Assembly: GCA_003550325.1 (NCBI GenBank)
Contig: QKWP01000101.1
Span: 446,704 to 510,703 of the forward strand
DNA length: 64,000 bases
Direction of reading: 5' to 3'
From: Gigaspora rosea
Taxonomy: Eukaryota; Glomeromycota; Glomeromycetes; Diversisporales; Gigasporaceae
Both the position numbers and the translations under genes were made by a program. Of this stretch, positions 10,092-21,072 are shown in pieces. The stretch's first letter is position 1. Each line of letters opens with the position of its first letter. Below the pieces are notes generated by a model. It had not been told where the DNA came from. It made no database searches and saw nothing but the letters and a program-made list of their open reading frames with translations.

Positions 10092-12120
10092 TTAGCAGAT
10101 CACTGAAGAAATTTTAAAAAACTTACTATTCAATTTATTTATAGAAGACTAAACCAATACCCATAAGATAGTTATTGCACTATAACAAATCTTTACATTT
10201 GACCAACTGCTAGGGGCCTGTTTTGAAAGACAACTAATACAATTAGCAGATAATTTCTATGATCTAATAGAAGAATTTCAAAATAGTTTTTAATTACTTA
10301 AACAGATAATTTAAGTTTCTAAGAAACTATTGTGTAAAATTAAGAGCATATTATACCTTCAAAAATCTTCCTGAAAGCTACTTCAACCTTCCAAAACCCA
10401 AATTACTACTGTTACTAATACTACAATTATTAGACAAAGACATAGTCACCTTTTTCTTTTTGTTTAAGAGGGCCAGAAAATTTCAAAAATTATATACAGT
10501 TGCTTAAAAAATATTACTTGTTCAAAAAAATCCCAAATGACTACCTAAAGAGAAAAGAGAAATTACTGGTAAAACCAGAAAGTTGCAACTGCACAACAAA
10601 TTTCTCTTTCCCAATAAAAACAAAAAAAACTATTCAAGACTTTATTAATGCAATCACAGGTAAATTTATATTCTTATAGTGCTCCTGTACAAATATACTA
10701 AAATCAATTACATTGAAAAGCCCAGTCTATACTGGGATATAAGAAAAATAAAAAAATAGAGCTATAGATATTGATCACAAATTTGTATGATCTAGTACAA
10801 ACAGCAAGGCAACTACGACAGTACTACTACTTTGTTAATTTATTTAAGCAGTAAATAAACATAAAAGACAAAGAAAAAAAAATACCAAATGAGCAAAAAC
10901 AAATACTCCGACAGATGCTAGAAGCATTACAAGAACTAATAAACAACTATTATTCAGATTTAAAAAAAAATATTATTATTCCAATTTGGAAATACAAACA
11001 ACTAACTAAATTAGTAAAATTTTTAAAGATTATTTTAAATTTACTAACCTGCTAATATATATTGTACTACTTGACAAAAACAAATCGGCTTGGGACTTGT
11101 ATAACTACAATGATATTTGAGCCTACTAATAATAAAAAGAAGCAGAAAACATTACAACTACAACCCTCCAACTTAATAAACAAAATTAATGAAAACAAAA
11201 AATCTACACACTTTTTATTTAACTTACTACAATCTTTTAATACTTTAATACATGTTTGAATACCTCATCACTATAACAGTGAGTAGTCATTCACATATTT
11301 CTGAATTCAGAACGCTAAATTCTGGGTCCTGAAGTTGCAAGAAAATTGACTAGTTGTAGCAGCATGCAGGCTTAAGATACTTACCCAATGCAGTAGAGGC
11401 AGCTGTATGGCTTTAGATACAAACTTTAAGAAGTACACTAGTAAGGAACTTTGGGTATACCAATTTGAAAGTATAAAGTGCCTATCTGGAATCACATACA
11501 CCAAATTGAAAGTAACAATATTAGGAAATGTGGGTAAAGTAGCAGACATGTGAATACTAATTAGTGGCTGGGAAAGGGACGTACAAAACCAGGCTAGCTA
11601 TATAAATAGAATAATGTAGGCTCTGATAGTATTTAGATTATGGATAAAATAGTCCAAGTCTCGGTACTTAGTATATAGATAGTATAAAGATTGTAAACAG
11701 TAATGTGTAATGATTAATGTATATCCAATAAAGACCAGAGGCATGACTTCACTTTAACAATTAAAAAAAAAACTTTTATATGCAATCAAGCTAAATTTCT
11801 GTACTATAAAAACTATACGAATTTCTATTTTTGTTTATTATAAGATCTGCAATTTTTTATTACTTTAGAGGTGGACTATCCCTTAATTATTATATTTTTA
11901 TATGATAATGCTTATAAGTATTATTTAGAATAATATTCCAAATTAAATTTAATTTGGATCAAAAATTGAAATTATACCTATTGAATATTATTTTACAAAA
12001 CTATAGTAAAAAGAGAATTATAGGTATCTTTAATTAAGGATATTTAGTTTATACTTTTCTAATCCAAAACCATGCCTAATTATATGGTTTTAATTAGAGT
12101 TAAAATTATATTATATTGGG

Positions 12121-12480
12121 AGAACCCTAGGCAGCTAGTATAGAAATCATATTTTAAGTTTTCAGTAAAAACTCCTGAAATTTAAGAAGCAAAAAAACAG
12201 TTTTTGGCAATTATTTTGGCATCCAGTGGTCTAATTTGAATGAATTTTTTTAAAATGAAGCTCTCAGTGAGGCTCATCTAATAAAAAAAAGTCATTCAAT
12301 TTTAATTACGGGATCAAAAGTTATTTTAAAAAATATAGGCTTATAGTTTTTAACAAATTGTGTCAAAATTGGCAAAATCCAAATATGATCAATATAAGAA
12401 ATATCTGGGGTCCTATATTGGGCAAAAAAGTATTATAGATAGATAAAATCAACTTCTAATATTTTTTAATTGGGTTTTAT
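12121..12480. other. AT-rich spacer
   Basis: No gene. A stretch near 12225-12320 is loosely related, in reverse orientation, to 57600-57660 (shared TTTTGATCC and AAATTGAATGA blocks). I could not define its borders. Confidence 0.3.
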
Positions 12481-13061
12481 TTTATAGAGACATATCGCCA
12501 TAGTGACCCTGTGATCGACCAATCAAAGTTGATTACGTGTATTCTTTTTTTTTTTTTTAAGTTTTTTTTTAATTTATTAATTAATTAATTTAATTTTTTT
12601 TTTTTTAGCTGAGTACAAATATGAAGACAATGGAACGAAAGAAAGTAGAAAACAAGATGAAAACAGAACAAAAAATGGGATGAAAAATGGGAAGAAACAG
12701 ATATTTTTATTACTGTATTAATTTAATTTTATTTTTTTTAAATTTAATTTATTTTTTTTATAGTAGAGTACAAATATGACGAAACGGAACGAGAGCAAAA
12801 AGAAGAAGAAAACTCAAAAGAAAACAAAACGAAAATGGGAAAAAACAGAAAGAAAAATGGAATGAAGATGAGATAAAAACGGAGATGAAAATGAGATAAA
12901 AATGGGATAAAAACAATGATCATGAACAAAAAAAAAACAGGAAAACTAGCCAAAAAATGAAGAAGAACCGCTGAAGTTTTACAGAACCCACTAACAAAGA
13001 GAAAAAGACCTACACACCAAAAAATGACAAAGAAGAGCCACCGAAGGACTTACAGAACTAA

Positions 13062-13268
13062 GGTCTTAATGGGTTGGGTTGGGTCGGGTTTGGGCCTGAC
13101 CCGGGTCAGACCCACTTGGGTTAAAACCCGACCCGGGTCTGACCCGCCTCATGTCAAACCCGACCCAGATCTGACCCGCCTCATGCCAAACCCGACCCGG
13201 GTCTGACCCGTCTCATGTCAAACCTGACCCGGGTCTGACCCGATCCAACCCAACCGGGTTGAAGCCGG
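13062..13268. repeat. GACCCGGGTC palindromic tract
   Basis: About 200 bp of irregular repeats of the self-complementary core GACCCGGGTC with flanks such as CATGTCAAACC. It is strikingly GC-rich against an AT-rich background and begins with GGGTTGGGTTGGGTCGGG. A sister tract lies in the same element at 16618-16795. Both strands give proline/arginine-type open frames, which I treat as shadows. Confidence 0.75.
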
Positions 13269-13331
13269 GTTAATGATAGGTAACACAATGATTTTGGCAA
13301 GGGGTCGTCTAAAGCGGAGCAAAAATGTTGA

Positions 13332-13760
13332 AATATATTTCAGTATTTTTATTGAGTAGAATCTCAAGGAGCACGTAGTCATGAAGGTACTGGGATAGGG
13401 CTTGCTCCAGTCAAAGAATTTATTACACTCTACGGTGGAGATATCACTATCACTTCTGTAGTAAATCAAGGAACGACATTTAAATGTTGGTTTTCAATAG
13501 GATGTGATCACTTATCAATAGATCAAATACGTTCTAATAAAATGGAAAATCAAATAAATCATGGTCGGGAATTATACACTAATTAACAACTTTATCTAGA
13601 AGAAAGTTCTCGATGGATGAAAGATAATAGATCTGAAACTCAATATTCAAGTAATAATAAGGAACTCGATAATATGAACATTGATGCTGATGAAATATCA
13701 GAAAACAATAGAAAAAAATATAAAGTTTTGATTGTTCTTGAAGTGTCCGATACAGATTAA
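13332..13760 (+). pseudogene. Hybrid histidine kinase fragment (ATP-binding F/G2 boxes to receiver start)
   Basis: In one frame the translation runs NIFQYFY-stop-VESQGARSHEGTGIG, then LAPVKEFITLYGGDITITS, GTTFKCWFSIG and a linker ending KYKVLIV. GTGIGLA is the G2 box of the kinase HATPase domain and KYKVLIV is the first strand of a receiver domain. The frame has a TGA at 13353-13355 where the family has arginine and a TAA at 13584-13586, also at an expected arginine. After KYKVLIV the expected DD acidic pocket is missing; instead the sequence reads LEVSDTD and stops. That resembles the G1 box (VLEVSDTG) from earlier in the same domain. No ATG, H-box or N-box is present, so this is a broken fragment. 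Confidence 0.85.
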
Positions 13761-13937
13761 TAATACTACCATCTTTTTTTCTTGTTCATATAATCAAGAT
13801 ATAAGCGAATGGTTATTTGTCCATTCCAAGTATGCTTGAATAGTTACACCTTATAACACAGTAATGAGCAATAAAATACTTAAGTGAATTTATAAAACTT
13901 TATACGTAACATTATTTTATAAAAAAAAAATACTTAC

Positions 13938-14822
13938 AAAGATTAAATACGATAGTTTTATATAAATCATGATCCAAATAAATTTTACCACCCAAAGCAA
14001 GATCAAACTCATTTGGATTTGGAATATCAATATTATAATTCAAGCCTAATGTTTTGGCCATACTTTTAAAATTTGAGGCCAATTCATGAGTAAATTCAGC
14101 TATATTTGTTTCACGATAATGTGTTTTTAGTTGATTAGTTTCTATATTTGAAAACTATTATAACAGATAATGAGTATTATTACAGATTAATAAAAATGAA
14201 TATGTATTAATGATTGAGATATACTTATGTATATAACATACTTGCAATAAAGCATTAATTAATTTAAGTACTCGATGAGCATTTCGATATATAATATGAA
14301 GATACGACATTAGTAACGGTTCTTGAGTACATGCATTAATTACAGCATCGAGTGATGAGAGCATTAAAGTTAATGGTGCTGATGTTATAAAAAAAAAGGT
14401 TTAAGCCTATTTATACAATACATTTTTTTAAAAAAATAGTATTTTTTAATAATACTTTTTAGTTCGTGACTGATTCCTTGGAAAATCATAATTTTTTGAT
14501 AATTCATATCGGCCAATGTTTTAGTTTGATTATTTTCATCTTCAACAGATTTTCTATGTTGTAAAAGGACATAGATTGGATTTGTTACTAACTAATAAAT
14601 AATAAAATATTTAAGTATTTATAATATATTTTTAATAAAATAAAATAAACGGTAACGAAAATAATGATATTACATACATTAAAAAACTCCATACCAGTAT
14701 ATTGATTATCAAGTGCACGAAGTCGACTAATACCATAAATTAACACAACCGACAAAACATGTTCTTTGTCAAGATAAATTTTTATCAGGAAAAGTATAAC
14801 CTGAGATTCATCATTTAAAAGT
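13938..14822 (-). pseudogene. Histidine kinase fragment with HisKA H-box and N-terminal half of HATPase, four exons
   Basis: Exons in transcript order: 14822-14678, 14591-14456, 14378-14242 and 14154-13938. The joins are GT-AG and keep frame. The H-box reads GISHELK|TPLTLML, split by the 77-bp intron at 14379-14455, and carries the phospho-accepting histidine. Exon 1 (YGISRLRALDNQYTGMEFFN) resembles the sensor region of this fungal kinase group. Exons 3-4 carry LLQ|FSNIETNQLK and the pre-N-box segment, ending FNL(C) at a GTAAGT donor. No next exon with the N-box asparagine follows below 13938. The 5' side stops at a MITE remnant. Exons are open, but both ends are truncated, so it is non-functional. 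The missing C-terminal half resembles the inverted fragment at 13332-13760. Confidence 0.85.
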
Positions 14823-15036
14823 GTTAAAGTTAGGGTTAGAACCAATATAGGTAAAATTACCTTCCCAACATTTTTTATTAATGGCCCAAGATAGGTTTAG
14901 AATGCCGTTTTTATGTTTTTGCATTTTTTTTGTTTTTTGACTTCTTCGGGCTGATCTGTATAAACAAAATTTCGTGACTCCGTTTGGTTGATTTATATGA
15001 AAATGTCATGTGGGTACATGGCTTTAAACGACCCCT
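14823..15036. mobile_element. Truncated MITE, relative of 48331-48608
   Basis: Shares GTTAGGGTTAGAAC, the TTTTTTATTAATG block, the GGTTTAGA block and the terminus CATGGCTTTAAACGACCCC with the element at 48331-48608. The left terminus is missing where it abuts the kinase fragment. Confidence 0.5.
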
Positions 15037-15382
15037 ATATATTACCTGTAGTGATCATTACCGGTATGATCTACAATGCATAAAACAAAATAAACAAAAC
15101 AAATAGTTTGTATTAAATAAAAATAAATCTTTTAATATTAGGGTAAGGATAAAGATTAGAGATTAGAATAGGGCTTTATATATAGTAAAATTTAGCAAAG
15201 AATTTGTTTTTTTGTATAAAGAAAAGTAGTTTTATAAACAAAGTTTTAGGTTAGAAGCAATTTTAGCAATTTTTTAAAAAATTATTTGTTTTTGTTATAC
15301 AAAAATTGATCTACATATTACACCTAATCCTGAATTTTAATTGGCAAATTGATTACTGGTAATAATCACTGGTGGTGATAAA
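15037..15382. mobile_element. MITE of the GTGATCAT family, copy 1
   Basis: Inverted termini at 15037-15065 (ACCTGTAGTGATCATTACCG) and 15354-15382, about 29 bp with several mismatches. The interior includes a TTAGGGTAAGG motif. Related copies are at 19244-19449 and 63641-63951. Confidence 0.6.
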
Positions 15383-15812
15383 TAGCAAACTCCAATAATT
15401 AAAACCCAAAAGTGTCAGTTTTTTTTTTTGATCACGTTAGAGTGAGGGTTTCCAGGACCATAAATACCAAAACAGGTTTAAAAATCAGGATTCATCTTGA
15501 AATAAAAAAATTAATATATATACTGTAAAGCATTAAAAAAAAACACTACATTGTTTGTTTGAGCTAGTCTAAATAGAAGTATTTAATTGAGCTAATTATT
15601 ATCGTTATTAGGGCCCTGGACATCTTTCATATAGGTCATAACTGATCTGCATGAATTTAGACATTTTTGCTACTCCTAAAATCAAGTAAATTTGCTAAAA
15701 GTTGGATTATTACATATAAATTTTATAGTAATTTGCTAAAAACTAAATTATAACATCTAGCATCGGGTAAATAAATATAGTACAAATTTTTTAAAACTAT
15801 AATAGCTATTAA

Positions 15813-15938
15813 ACCCCACTTTTGAATATATAAAATATATAAATTTGCTTTTGAATATATAAAACCCCTTTTGAATATATAAAATATGTAAAACCCGCTT
15901 TTAAAATATAAAACCTGCTTTTGAATATATAAAATTCA
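15813..15938. repeat. Short tandem repeat of TTTTGAATATATAAAA type
   Basis: About six irregular copies of CTTTTGAATATATAAAACC with 20-28 bp spacing, running directly into the single N at 15939. Confidence 0.7.
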
Positions 15939-15939
15939 N
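15939..15939. other. Single ambiguous base at a repeat junction
   Basis: The only N before 17 kb. The 134 bases after it (15940-16073) appear identical to 14400-14533, including intron sequence. This looks like a join between contigs or an unresolved repeat rather than a sequencing error in unique DNA. Confidence 0.7.
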
Positions 15940-16330
15940 GTTTAAGCCTATTTATACAATACATTTTTTTAAAAAAATAGTATTTTTTAATAATACTTTT
16001 TAGTTCGTGACTGATTCCTTGGAAAATCATAATTTTTTGATAATTCATATCGGCCAATGTTTTAGTTTGATTATGTTCTTTGTCAAGATAAATTTTTATT
16101 GGGAAAAGTATAACCTGAGATTTGTCATTTAAAAGGGCTTTTAAAATTTCTTCCTTCTTTAAATACAAGGTATATTGGCCAAGAATCACATTTTAAGAAC
16201 AAATGTGTATATGTATCATAGCTTTTATTAGCATCTTTGGCTAAATCAATTGTTTCAAGAGATTCTGGTAAGTAATCAGGAATATTTCTTTTCTCTTTAT
16301 CGTCACTATCTAAAATCGTACAAATTATTT
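15940..16330 (-). pseudogene. Second histidine kinase fragment with internal deletion
   Basis: In transcript direction it reads ILDSDDKEKRNIPDYLPES, then LKCDSWPIYL, a frameshift, LLNDKSQVILFPIKIYLDKEH and immediately NQTKTLADMNYQKIMIFQGI with the H-box SHELK. In the copy at 13938-14822, KEH and NQTK are separated by about 65 codons and an intron, so this copy has lost about 235 bp at a short microhomology. The part upstream of the deletion differs from the other copy at several bases, while the part downstream is identical. It is a paralogue, not a mere assembly duplicate, though the N at its edge makes the border unsafe. Confidence 0.75.
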
Positions 16331-16617
16331 AATGTTTTTTCTAATATCTCGGGTAATAATTCTGATACCATTGAGAAATGATTCTATAACTTTATAGTCA
16401 TAAGAAAGAATCGATTTATATTGAAATTTCTGGTAAAAAAAAAAATCGCAGTCGGTGCATCTAAAAAAGTGTGGCCAAGCTTTATATATAAGCTTTATAT
16501 ATAAGCTATTACATATGTTAATTTATCAATTGACAATCACCTAAAAATCCGACTTTTCTATGACACCACATATAATTTTGATTTACATAGTGCGCCGCAC
16601 CCCAATACATCACCCAT

Positions 16618-16795
16618 CATTAACCCGGGTCTGACCCAACCTGGGTTTTTTCTGACTCGCGTCTGACCCGACCCGGGTTTTTTCTGACCCGGGTCTGACC
16701 CAACCTGGGTTTGATCTAACCCAACCTGACCCGGGTTGGGTCAGACCCAACCCGACCCGGGTTGGATCAGGCCCAACCCAGCTAAGACCCCTATA
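16618..16795. repeat. GACCCGGGTC palindromic tract, second copy
   Basis: About 175 bp of GGGTCTGACCCAACCTGGG-like repeats, the same composition class as 13062-13268. Many cores read CAACCTGGG in place of CGACCCGGG, as expected after CpG loss. Confidence 0.7.
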
Positions 16796-17280
16796 CAGAA
16801 CCCACCGACGAAAAGACAAATCTATCAACCGAAAAACGACAAAATTATCCACCAAGAAAAAAGAAGAACAACCGAAAGACTTGAACCCACCGACGAAGAA
16901 ACAAAGAACCTACCTACCGAAACACACAAACTACTCACCGAAAATGATGAAGAAGAACTACCAAAGGACGATGAAAAGACAAAGAACCTATTCCTAAAAA
17001 ATGCCAAAATTAACCACTAAAAAATGCGAAGAAACACTGAAGAACTAAAAAATCTACTAAAAGACTGCTCCAATGACAACTCCAGTGACGACTCTAGTGC
17101 CGATTCCAGTGATGGTTCCAGCGACAACTCCAGTGACGACTCTAGCAACGATTCCAGTGACAACTCTAGCGACAACTCCAGCCACAATTCCAGCAACAAC
17201 TCCAAAAAAGATTTTAAAAAAAAAATTATTCGCGGTTAAAAAAAAATTAATCACAGTAAAAAAAAAATAAAAAAAAATAA
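16796..17280. repeat. A-rich CCGACGAA/AAAGAACC repeat and GACAACTCCAGT array
   Basis: 16796-17050 holds repeated ACCGACGAAxACAAAGAACC units. 17065-17210 holds about 12 copies of a 12-bp unit (GACAACTCCAGT/GACGACTCTAGC) that translates as Asp/Asn-Ser-Ser repeats. It is followed by A-runs. The complementary unit GAGTCGCCGTTG recurs at 58650-59040 and a relative at 190-580, each time near the end of a TIR element. Confidence 0.6.
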
Positions 17281-17454
17281 CAAATAGATCATCTTATATG
17301 ATCGCTAATCTCAGAAATGATTGGTCAATCATATAAGGGTTGCTATGGCAACATGTCGCCACTAACATTTTGACTTTTTAATTAGTATTTTTTTTTACTA
17401 TATTATTATTATTGGTTTGTTAGATTGATCTATAGTAATTGCTTTTTGTGCTAT

Positions 17455-17960
17455 CTTTGTACTGTTACAGTACCGGAAGCCTTCTTTAATTCCGATAGAG
17501 TAACAATCAGAGATCCCTTACTTTGGGCGTGAAGTGGTGTGCAAGAGGGAAGTATAGTTTCTTTTATGTCTGTAAGAAACTACACACTTCTCTGAGGCAG
17601 TTCGGTATAAAACAACAAGAGATAATACACAGNGCTGACACAGAAACTTGGCTTACCTGTAAGCCAGTACGACAGGTCGCATCTAGGTACTCGTGAAGCA
17701 ACCGGATGATGCCGGGCTTTTTATTTGTAGTGTTACAGTACCGGAAGCCTTCTTTAATTCCGATAGAGTAACAATCACACGGCTTCTGAGATCCCTTACT
17801 TTGGGTGTGAAGCGGTGTGCAAGAGGGAAGTATAGTTTCTTTTATGTCTGTAAGAAACTACACACTTCTCTGAGGCAGTTCGGTATAAAACAACAAGAGA
17901 TAATACACAGTTTATTAATTTATCAAGAGGGCTATTCCAAGGTGTCTGTTCCTTAGAAAT
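17455..17960. repeat. Duplicated segment separated by a single N
   Basis: About 170 bp from TGTTACAGTACCGGAAGCC to GAGATAATACACAG (17460-17632) recurs at 17728-17911. The second copy has 12 extra bases (CACACGGCTTCT) and a few transitions. An N sits at 17633, exactly where copy 1 ends. The segment contains a hairpin (GTAGTTTC/GAAACTAC-like). It may be a fragment of an LTR, since it starts TGTTAC, but no partner LTR is seen. The open frame at 17693-17956 shows no protein family. Confidence 0.6.
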
Positions 17961-18079
17961 CCCAAGAGTTTATTAATAATAAGAGAGGAGGATAATAAAT
18001 ATAAAGGTAAAGATAGAATACAATGTCTAGATCTCTCTAAAACTAAGGGAAATAAAGTGGGTTTATATATCTATTGAGC

Positions 18080-18250
18080 TAAGCGTCGCTAAGCATCGTT
18101 AAGCGTCGCTAAGTGTCATTAAGTGTCACTAATCGTCATTAAGCGTTGCTAAGCGTTGTTAAGCGTTGCTAAGCGTCGTTAAGCGTCGCTAAGCATCGTT
18201 AAGCGTCGCTAAGCGTCGTTAAGCGTCGCTAAGCATCATTGAGTGTCAAT
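18080..18250. repeat. 10-bp satellite TAAGCGTCGY
   Basis: About 17 head-to-tail copies of TAAGCGTCG(C/T) with exactly 10-bp phasing. Variants are nearly all transitions at CG or TC sites (TAAGCATCGT, TAAGTGTCAT, TAAGCGTTGC). Confidence 0.9.
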
Positions 18251-20360
18251 GCACATCAATTTCACATATCACTATTACTAAATACAGTTATTACAAAATT
18301 TCCTTATTAAGTTCTAATTTCTTAACTAATTTCTACCAAAATTAATTACAACTTATTCTATAACAGTACTATATAAAAATAGTTATTATATAACTTATTT
18401 GTCTTTTTAATTAAATATTAGAACCAAAATATTATTTTTAAGCATTTCTAGCTAGAGATATCTAAAAATACTCTAATTAAAATTTGTAGTATTTTTAAAA
18501 ATTTTTATTAGTAATATATTTTTTGTACATATATAAAATTTTTTTGTATAACAATTATATATATAAAAATAATTATTATTGTATATTATTTTTAATAAAA
18601 ATTACTGTTACAATAGTTAAATTAGCAAACCTTTTATATATAATTCAAATATATACAGTAAGAACAGTATAAGATACCACTTTTTATTTTATTATTAAAA
18701 AGGTATCAATTTAGATAAGGACACTATAAAATATTAACTTTTTACTTTAATATGCCAAGTTTAGAATAATATAATACAGAAATAATTAATTTTTATTGGC
18801 TTATGCATGTTTATGCATGTAGATCAGTGCCAAATTTTTGATTTATATATAAAATAACAAAGTTTAAACTGTTATAACATTGTTAAAAATAAAAATACAA
18901 GAAAATCCTCTTACAAAAATATAGTTTGGGTTATAAACTAACAATTTTTAAGAGGATTTTTTTGATTTAATAATTTTTTCCAAGTTATACCATTTTTAAA
19001 ACAACTAATAAAATCGGATATTTTAAGCTGTTCCCCAATGCAGTATAAACTAAATATTAAAAAAAAATCACAAAAAAAATTATTAAATAATATTACATTT
19101 TAAAATTTATATAAAAAAATCCAATTTATATTAATTTATTTTTAAATTTAAATTATAAATATATTCAAACAGATTAAATTATAGTATAGATAAGCAAATA
19201 GAGTTATTACAAAAATATATAATAAAAAAATTACAAATTACTACATATTACTAGTAGTGATCATCACCAGTATAGTTTTTAGGATTAGGGTGCAATTTTA
19301 AAAATTTTTTGGTTTTATATAATATAAGGTCCCAATCTTAGTTCTCATGAGGTTTTCAGGGGTTCTAAACATTTTTACTTAGAGTACCCGATCCTGTTTA
19401 CTTAGTACGTTTTTGAGAAATACTGGTGATGATCACCAATGGTGATAAATAGAAAATCAACTATATATTTTAGATTAATTTAAATGTTTATCAACAATTA
19501 GAGTTTAATTAAGGTTAAAGTTAGTTATATAGTTTAAAATAGCTAATGTTTATATATTGTATTTTTATAATAATTTTTATTTGCCTACCTATACATTAGA
19601 AAATCACTAAAACTTGATCTATTTTATGTTTAAAAAATTGGAAAGGCGTACAGTATATATTAATTTTAGTAAATATTATATACTTAAATGAAGACTCAAT
19701 TTTAATGTCAACCGATTTTCATAAGCTACCACAGTTATTGAACTCTAAATCTAAATTTAATTTATTTAATTTCAATCATTTCGTTATTTGTTTATTACTT
19801 TTTATTTGGTTAGAAAGTCATCAAATGACAATACGTGTAACATCTTGGACTAAAAAATCTGCAAACTTGATTTGAATGTGATTTCGAGGCAGAATTACGA
19901 AAGATGGGTCCATTAGAATGTGAAACTCAAGTCCAAGTATCAAACAAGTATCCAGAATTATCCTACTTATCACTATATCACAACTTTGGCTAGTTGCGAG
20001 TTTCCATCTGTCAATACATTTATTGATTTCTTCGAGTTACCATCTGTCAAACAAATGAAACAAATGCACTGACATTTTGCAATATCATCACCCATTATAT
20101 TCATAATTTGCAAAATTTTGAAGTGATTAGAACTTGCGCCATAAACCAATATTTCAGAAATTAGGCGTTATATTTAAAATATCTAAAGCCCAAATTATCT
20201 TTATTCAATGTGTACGTATACGTAATATTTTGTCTAAACTTTAAGCTTGTAAACTTTTTTTTTCTTTTCACAAAAATAACAATCGTGTAACAATTATTTA
20301 AATTAGTAATATAAACCTACCTTGCAATTAAATCTAAATGTTTACTAATTAATAACACAG
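18251..20360. other. AT-rich spacer
   Basis: No gene recognised. It contains one MITE (19244-19449) and weak A/T runs. 20360-21072 is the upstream region of the sacsin gene. Confidence 0.5.
19244..19449. mobile_element. MITE of the GTGATCAT family, copy 2
   Basis: Termini GTAGTGATCATCACCAGTA (ending 19272) and its inverted partner TACTGGTGATGATCACCA (from 19421) give about 29-bp TIRs. The interior right half (19332-19420) recurs at about 62710-62805. Confidence 0.65.
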
Positions 20361-20367
20361 CATTTAG

Positions 20368-20412
20368 ATGCGTACGCACTGTACGTCCGTACATACGTAC
20401 GTACTGTACATT
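20368..20412. promoter_or_regulatory. GTAC-rich palindromic patch upstream of the sacsin gene
   Basis: GCGTACGCACTGTACG, CGTACATACGTACG and GTACTGTAC pack several perfect 4- to 8-bp palindromes into 45 bp, about 660 bp before the start codon. Function is unknown; it could be a factor-binding cluster or chance. Confidence 0.25.
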
Positions 20413-21072
20413 GGCAAATTTTCACGTGCTCAATTAAATTTTATGCTCGATATATTTAGTCAATTTGTCTATTTGGCAACTATAAAAATCAACACAAATC
20501 GGCATATGAAAAAAAATTATCAATATACTTACATTTTAAATCTATCGTTTGGGGTTTTATTGAATTTTCAACGATAGGAAATTTTAAAATGTTGCAATCA
20601 GGAGATGGTTACCAAATGGTTACCAAAATATTACTTTTAAAGATCATCTAAACACAAATATCACGATATTACCATTTAAAGTTTTCGAAAGCATTTTCTA
20701 AGTCATAAAAACAGATAAAGTTCAGGTAACGATCGCCTAATACCGATATTACTTAATTAAGCTTTCTGTTTACAATTTTGATTTTAACTTAAATCTCAGC
20801 CAATGCTAAAATCATTGTTTCGTCTTTATTGTCTTAAACATGGATGACCTAGCATCATGACAAAAAATTGACTTTGAGTCGGAATTGTATGCCATATTAA
20901 CCATTATTTATGTCACATTGTGTAAGAAAACTATCGCTTTTTGGTTTGCAGATCCTAGCCATAGTCTAATTCGTGACTCCGTTACCGGAGCACAGCTTCC
21001 GAATTTTGAATAAAATGTTGCTTATATCATTTAATAATTGCTTCTTCAAAATACAAACAAATATTGAAGCTT

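Larger units (their letters stand above)
9360..12120 (+). pseudogene. Long decayed coding-like region, unassigned
   Basis: Between MITEs, many short segments have coding texture broken by frequent stops, for example FDQLLGACFERQLIQLADN near 10200-10260 and LLLLLILQLLDKDIVTFFFL near 10400-10465. The texture continues to about 11260. A less A-rich block at 11270-11640 is also unassigned. It could be an old element protein or a host gene. I do not recognise the family and make no functional claim. Confidence 0.3.
12481..17366. mobile_element. Probable 4.9-kb TIR element carrying histidine-kinase fragments
   Basis: The left end (12481-12530: TTTATAG, CATATCGCCATAG, ATCGACCAATCA) and the reverse complement of the right end (17366-17310: GTTAGTGGCGACATGTTGCC, ATTGACCAATCA) share a diverged inverted terminus, also found at 960-985. 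Inside lie an A/T-rich and GAAAA-rich flank, two GACCCGGGTC tracts, three histidine-kinase fragments, two nested MITE remnants and a serine/aspartate-coding simple repeat. No transposase is visible. I found no convincing target duplication, and the N at 15939 leaves the interior assembly uncertain. It could instead be two partial elements side by side. Confidence 0.4.

Noticed and set aside
16736..17270. Overlapping open frames on both strands (Ser/Asp-, Leu/Glu- and Thr/Pro-rich) as genes
   Set aside because: All frames are long because the DNA is a 12-bp simple repeat; translations are low complexity in every frame.
18080..18250. CRISPR-like array
   Set aside because: Direct 10-bp tandem repeats with no spacers in a eukaryotic context.
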